Source: an uncultured Clostridia bacterium
Lineage (GTDB): Bacteria > Bacillota > Clostridia > TANB77 > CAG-508
Length of the DNA stretch: 8,037 nt
Reading direction: 5' to 3'
Assembly (NCBI GenBank): GCA_944392065.1
Contig: CALXVO010000054.1
Location: forward strand, 1-8,037
The position numbers and the translations under genes were made by a program. Below, in pieces: positions 6,072 through 8,037 of this stretch. The notes under the pieces were generated by a model, which was not told where the DNA came from, made no database searches, and was given only the letters and a program-made list of their open reading frames with translations. Each line of letters starts with the position of its first letter. The stretch's first letter is position 1.

Positions 6072-6110
6072 ATAATAATGTTCAAATAATTAATATTTGA
6101 ACATTATTAT
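6072..6110 (+). promoter_or_regulatory. intercistronic 17-bp perfect stem-loop between binding protein and permease
   Basis: The left arm 6072-6088 (ATAATAATGTTCAAATA) and right arm 6094-6110 are perfect reverse complements around a 5-nt loop (ATTAA). The next base begins TAGGAGGAG, the permease ribosome binding site, so there is no T-tail and it is not a normal terminator. A hairpin here fits the known pattern in importer operons: it protects the 3' end of the receptor mRNA so that the receptor is made in excess over the membrane subunits. It may also limit ribosome access to the permease. The function is inference; the structure is seen. Confidence 0.75.
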
Positions 6111-6125
6111 TAGGAGGAGAAAATT

Positions 6126-6851
6126 GTGAATTTATCTTTAATTGCTGCAATGTTCCCTTTATTATTAAAAGGGTTACAATATACCATCTTAATTGCATTA
6201 ATAGGAATTGTATTTGGATTTATAATAGGTTGCTTAGCAGGTTTTGCATTACAAGGAAAAAATAAGTTTTTAAAAGCAATCTCATATTTTTATATTTGGA
6301 TTATAAGAGGAACACCTTTAATAGTACAAGCATTATATATATATTTTGTTCTTCCAAAATTATTTGATATTTCTCTAGCAATTACTCATAATGGAGAAAT
6401 ATTAGTAAGTGAAAGTGTTATGGCAGGAATAATTGCTATTACAATAAATTCAGGAGCATTTATAGCAGAAATAGTAAGATCTGCATTAGAAAGTGTTGAT
6501 AAAGGGCAATGGGACGCTGGTAAATCATTAGGTTTATCTTATACGCAAATTCTATTTCATATAATAATACCAATTGCTTTAAGAAATATTACACCAGCAT
6601 TATTTAATCAATTTATAATTTCAGTAAAAGATACATCAATTTTAACAATAATTGTTGTACCAGAAATCACACATCAAATGCAAAATTATGCTATAACAAC
6701 ATTTAAAACTATTCCAGCTTATACCTTTGGTGCATTATTTTATTTAGCAATTATTTCAATATTAATGATTGTTCAAAAAATAATAGAAAGAAAGTTAAAA
6801 CTTACATCACAAAATTCAATGAAAAGGGGGAATAGCCTTGTTAAAGATTAG
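6126..6851 (+). CDS. polar amino-acid ABC transporter, permease (HisM/GlnP type)
   Basis: Membrane subunit of the importer, probably acting as a homodimer since only one permease gene is present. The GTG start is set by AGGAGGAG about 6 bases upstream. Hydrophobic spans lie at about 17-41, 54-77, 96-117, 158-180 and 200-220, the usual five for this family. RGTPLIVQALYIYFVLP (61-77) is the family's hallmark. The EAA cytoplasmic loop that docks on the ATPase reads QWDAGKSLGLSYTQILFHII (128-147), with the conserved Gly at 136. At 241 residues the length is normal. The 3' end overlaps the ATPase gene by 14 bp, indicating coupled translation. Confidence 0.94.
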   Translation: MNLSLIAAMFPLLLKGLQYTILIALIGIVFGFIIGCLAGFALQGKNKFLKAISYFYIWIIRGTPLIVQALYIYFVLPKLFDISLAITHNGEILVSESVMAGIIAITINSGAFIAEIVRSALESVDKGQWDAGKSLGLSYTQILFHIIIPIALRNITPALFNQFIISVKDTSILTIIVVPEITHQMQNYAITTFKTIPAYTFGALFYLAIISILMIVQKIIERKLKLTSQNSMKRGNSLVKD

Positions 6852-7560
6852 AAATTTAAGCAAAAGTTTTGGAACTAATCAAGTTTTAAAAAATTTAAAT
6901 TTAGATATACAACAAGGGGAAGTTGTTTCTATTATTGGACCATCTGGTTCGGGGAAAAGTACATTATTAAGATGTATAAACTATCTCGAAGAACCGACCT
7001 CTGGAACTATTGAATTTGAAGGTAAAATTATTAAAAATGATTCAGAACAAATAAAAGATTTAAGGAATAATGTTGGAATGGTATTTCAAGAATTTAATTT
7101 ATTTGAAATGAAAAATGTACTTTCAAATATAACTTTAGCACCTGTTTTAACAAAAAAAATGAATAAACAAGAAGCTAGAGAAGAAGCGAACAAAGTATTA
7201 AAATTTGTTGGTTTAAAAGATAAGATTTTTGAAATGCCTAAAAATCTTTCTGGTGGGCAAAAACAAAGAGTAGCAATTGCTAGAGCATTAGCAATGCAAC
7301 CAAAAGTGTTATTATTAGATGAACCAACCTCAGCTTTAGATCCTGAATTAGTACAAGAAGTTTTAAAAGTAATACAAATGCTTGTAAAGAAAAAAATAAC
7401 TATGATAATAGTAACGCATCAAATTGATTTTGCAAAAGAAATATCAGACAGAATTATTTTTATGGAAGATGGTAAAATAGTTGAAGAAGGATCTCCAGAA
7501 GAAATTTTAGTTAATCCAAAGAAAAAAAGAACTAAAGACTTTATTAATAGTATATTATAA
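6838..7560 (+). CDS. polar amino-acid ABC transporter, ATP-binding protein (GlnQ/HisP type)
   Basis: Cytoplasmic ATPase that powers the importer. The TTG start overlaps the end of the permease gene and follows AAAAGGGGG by seven bases. From there MLKIRNLSKSFGTNQVLKNL is the standard beginning. Walker A GPSGSGKST (34-42), Q-loop Gln84 (MVFQEFNLF), signature LSGGQKQR (137-144), Walker B VLLLDEP (157-163), D-loop SALD (165-168) and switch His194 (IIVTHQ) are all present, so it should be active. The 240-residue length and the ending 'EEGSPEEIL.NPK..RTKDFI' are typical of polar amino-acid ATPases. Slight oddity: after FNLF the usual 'PH.TVLENI' is EMKNVLSNI. It is the last gene of the operon; a hairpin terminator begins 10 bases after the stop. 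Confidence 0.96.
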   Translation: MLKIRNLSKSFGTNQVLKNLNLDIQQGEVVSIIGPSGSGKSTLLRCINYLEEPTSGTIEFEGKIIKNDSEQIKDLRNNVGMVFQEFNLFEMKNVLSNITLAPVLTKKMNKQEAREEANKVLKFVGLKDKIFEMPKNLSGGQKQRVAIARALAMQPKVLLLDEPTSALDPELVQEVLKVIQMLVKKKITMIIVTHQIDFAKEISDRIIFMEDGKIVEEGSPEEILVNPKKKRTKDFINSIL

Positions 7561-7569
7561 ATAAAAAAG

Positions 7570-7605
7570 AAATTCAGGTATTTTAATACTTGAATTTTTT
7601 TGTTT
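7570..7605 (+). terminator. intrinsic terminator of the importer operon, probably bidirectional
   Basis: An 11-bp stem pairs 7570-7580 (AAATTCAGGTA) with 7587-7597 (TACTTGAATTT), with one G-T wobble and a 6-nt loop, and continues into T6-G-TTT. Upstream of the stem are six A residues, so on the minus strand it also ends in a U-tract and could terminate the converging helix-turn-helix remnant. Confidence 0.85.
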
Positions 7606-7778
7606 AAAAAATTATTAAGATAATTATCAAATTCTTTTATTAAATCATTAGAAGTAGTTTTTAGTATTTTAGCGATTGCTGCAAGTTCGTATTCAACAAC
7701 TGATCTTGTTCCTGATTCTATCTCATATAACGCTTGCCAAAATAGCGAGATAGAGGCATATTCGAACGAGAATATATT
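7602..7778 (-). pseudogene. decayed XRE-type helix-turn-helix gene, 5' end missing
   Basis: Read on the minus strand from 7778, the frame encodes WQALYEIESGTRSVVEYEL followed by AAIAKILKTTSNDLIKEF, the recognition helix and last two helices of a Cro/C1-type DNA-binding domain (compare 'Q..LY.IE.G.R.......L..IA..L....D.LI'). Upstream, EYASISL could be the remains of 'EELAsiLGIS', one residue too short. A TAA at 7781-7779 cuts the frame and no ATG, GTG or TTG start is available, so the N-terminal helix is lost. Downstream the frame stays open through the terminator and into the ATPase gene (stop near 7419), so its natural 3' end is also gone. The 20-bp repeat lies 16 bp from the broken 5' end, which suggests that a rearrangement truncated it. 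Identity is moderately sure, decay fairly sure. Confidence 0.55.
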
Positions 7779-7794
7779 TTATCCCTATTCCTTA

Positions 7795-7814
7795 TTGCAC
7801 AAAACTTTGATAAT
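7795..7814. repeat. 20-bp dispersed direct repeat, copy 2
   Basis: Identical to 528-547 and in the same orientation, about 7.3 kb away. This copy lies between the broken start of the minus-strand regulator remnant and the promoter of the AbiEi-like gene. Confidence 0.6.
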
Positions 7815-7852
7815 ACAAACCAAAAATTATACATAATTATAAAACAACATTC

Positions 7853-7898
7853 TTGACATTTCATATACATTTGACGTATAATATGTATATGAAATGTC
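7853..7898 (+). promoter_or_regulatory. promoter embedded in a perfect 16-bp inverted repeat (probable autoregulatory operator)
   Basis: The -35 is consensus TTGACA (7853-7858) and the -10 is consensus TATAAT (7877-7882), 18 bp apart. The left arm GACATTTCATATACAT (7855-7870) and right arm ATGTATATGAAATGTC (7883-7898) are perfect reverse complements round a 12-bp centre that contains the -10. Transcription should start near 7889, inside the right arm, so the mRNA cannot form the hairpin and the symmetry must act in DNA. That is the layout expected of an operator for a dimeric repressor. GGAGG (7899-7903) follows at once. Confidence 0.85.
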
Positions 7899-7909
7899 GG
7901 AGGTGTAAT

Positions 7910-8037
7910 ATGGATAATTATGAAAAAATTATAGATAAAAATAATGGAATTATATATGCATATAAACTAGAAGATTATAAAATGAACAGGCATATATTAA
8001 ATTCATTAGTTGAAAAAAATTTATTAAAAAGAATAGC
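7910..8037 (+). CDS. AbiEi-like antitoxin / transcriptional regulator, N-terminal part (3' end outside window)
   Basis: Forty-two codons are visible before the edge. The ATG follows GGAGGTG by four bases. The peptide MDNYEKIIDKNNGIIYAYKL, then NRHILNSLVEKNLLKRI, resembles the N-terminal winged helix of AbiEi-family antitoxins ('....l...nGii.t..l...gi.r..L..Lv.kg.L.ri..G.Y'). In type IV AbiE systems this protein represses its own promoter by binding inverted repeats and neutralises the nucleotidyltransferase toxin AbiEii, encoded just downstream. The palindromic promoter directly ahead fits that role. The toxin gene, if present, lies outside the window. Orphan AbiEi-like regulators also occur, and a different winged-helix family cannot be excluded from so short a piece. 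Confidence 0.65.
   Translation, partial: MDNYEKIIDKNNGIIYAYKLEDYKMNRHILNSLVEKNLLKRI

Noticed and set aside
1351..7860. CRISPR array, tRNA or rRNA genes, complete insertion sequence
   Set aside because: No regularly spaced identical repeats longer than a hexamer, no tRNA-like cloverleaf or rRNA segment, and no transposase frame were found.

Overview
The window looks like chromosomal DNA of a very AT-rich Bacillota, most likely a Clostridia-type anaerobe. The grounds are the strong A/T bias at third codon positions, clear AGGAGG-type ribosome binding sites, GTG and TTG starts beside ATG, U-tailed terminators, and a GatCAB tRNA amidotransferase next to a polar amino-acid ABC importer. TGG encodes Trp and there is no sign of a non-standard genetic code. 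No closer taxonomic placement is possible from the sequence alone.

Layout. 1-301: 3' end of an alpha/beta-hydrolase gene, followed by a weak terminator. 302-879: no gene, but a 13-bp inverted repeat, one copy of a 20-bp sequence that recurs near the right end, and a promoter. 880-1278: an XRE-type helix-turn-helix protein with two C-terminal membrane segments, then a strong terminator. 1351-1888: mostly featureless AT-rich DNA, with a short compositionally odd frame at 1704-1820 that may be a gene remnant. 1889-5104: gatB, gatA and gatC, tightly packed in that unusual order. 5213-7560: solute-binding protein, permease and ATPase of a family-3 polar amino-acid importer, with a perfect 17-bp stem-loop between the first two genes and a terminator at the end. 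7602-7778 (minus strand): a decayed helix-turn-helix gene without a start codon. 7795-7814: second copy of the 20-bp repeat. 7853-8037: a palindromic operator wrapped round a near-consensus promoter, driving the start of an AbiEi-like antitoxin gene that runs off the window.

How the genes fit together. GatCAB converts Glu-tRNA(Gln) and/or Asp-tRNA(Asn) to the amide-charged tRNA, using glutamine as nitrogen donor. The importer just downstream belongs to the family that carries glutamine and other polar amino acids. No terminator is visible between gatC and the importer, so read-through coupling is plausible but unproven. The most interesting parts are the right edge (probable type IV toxin-antitoxin / abortive-infection locus beside a decayed regulator and a dispersed repeat), the regulatory hairpin and A16 tract in the importer operon, and the B-A-C gene order. 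I found no clearly new multi-gene system wholly inside the window.
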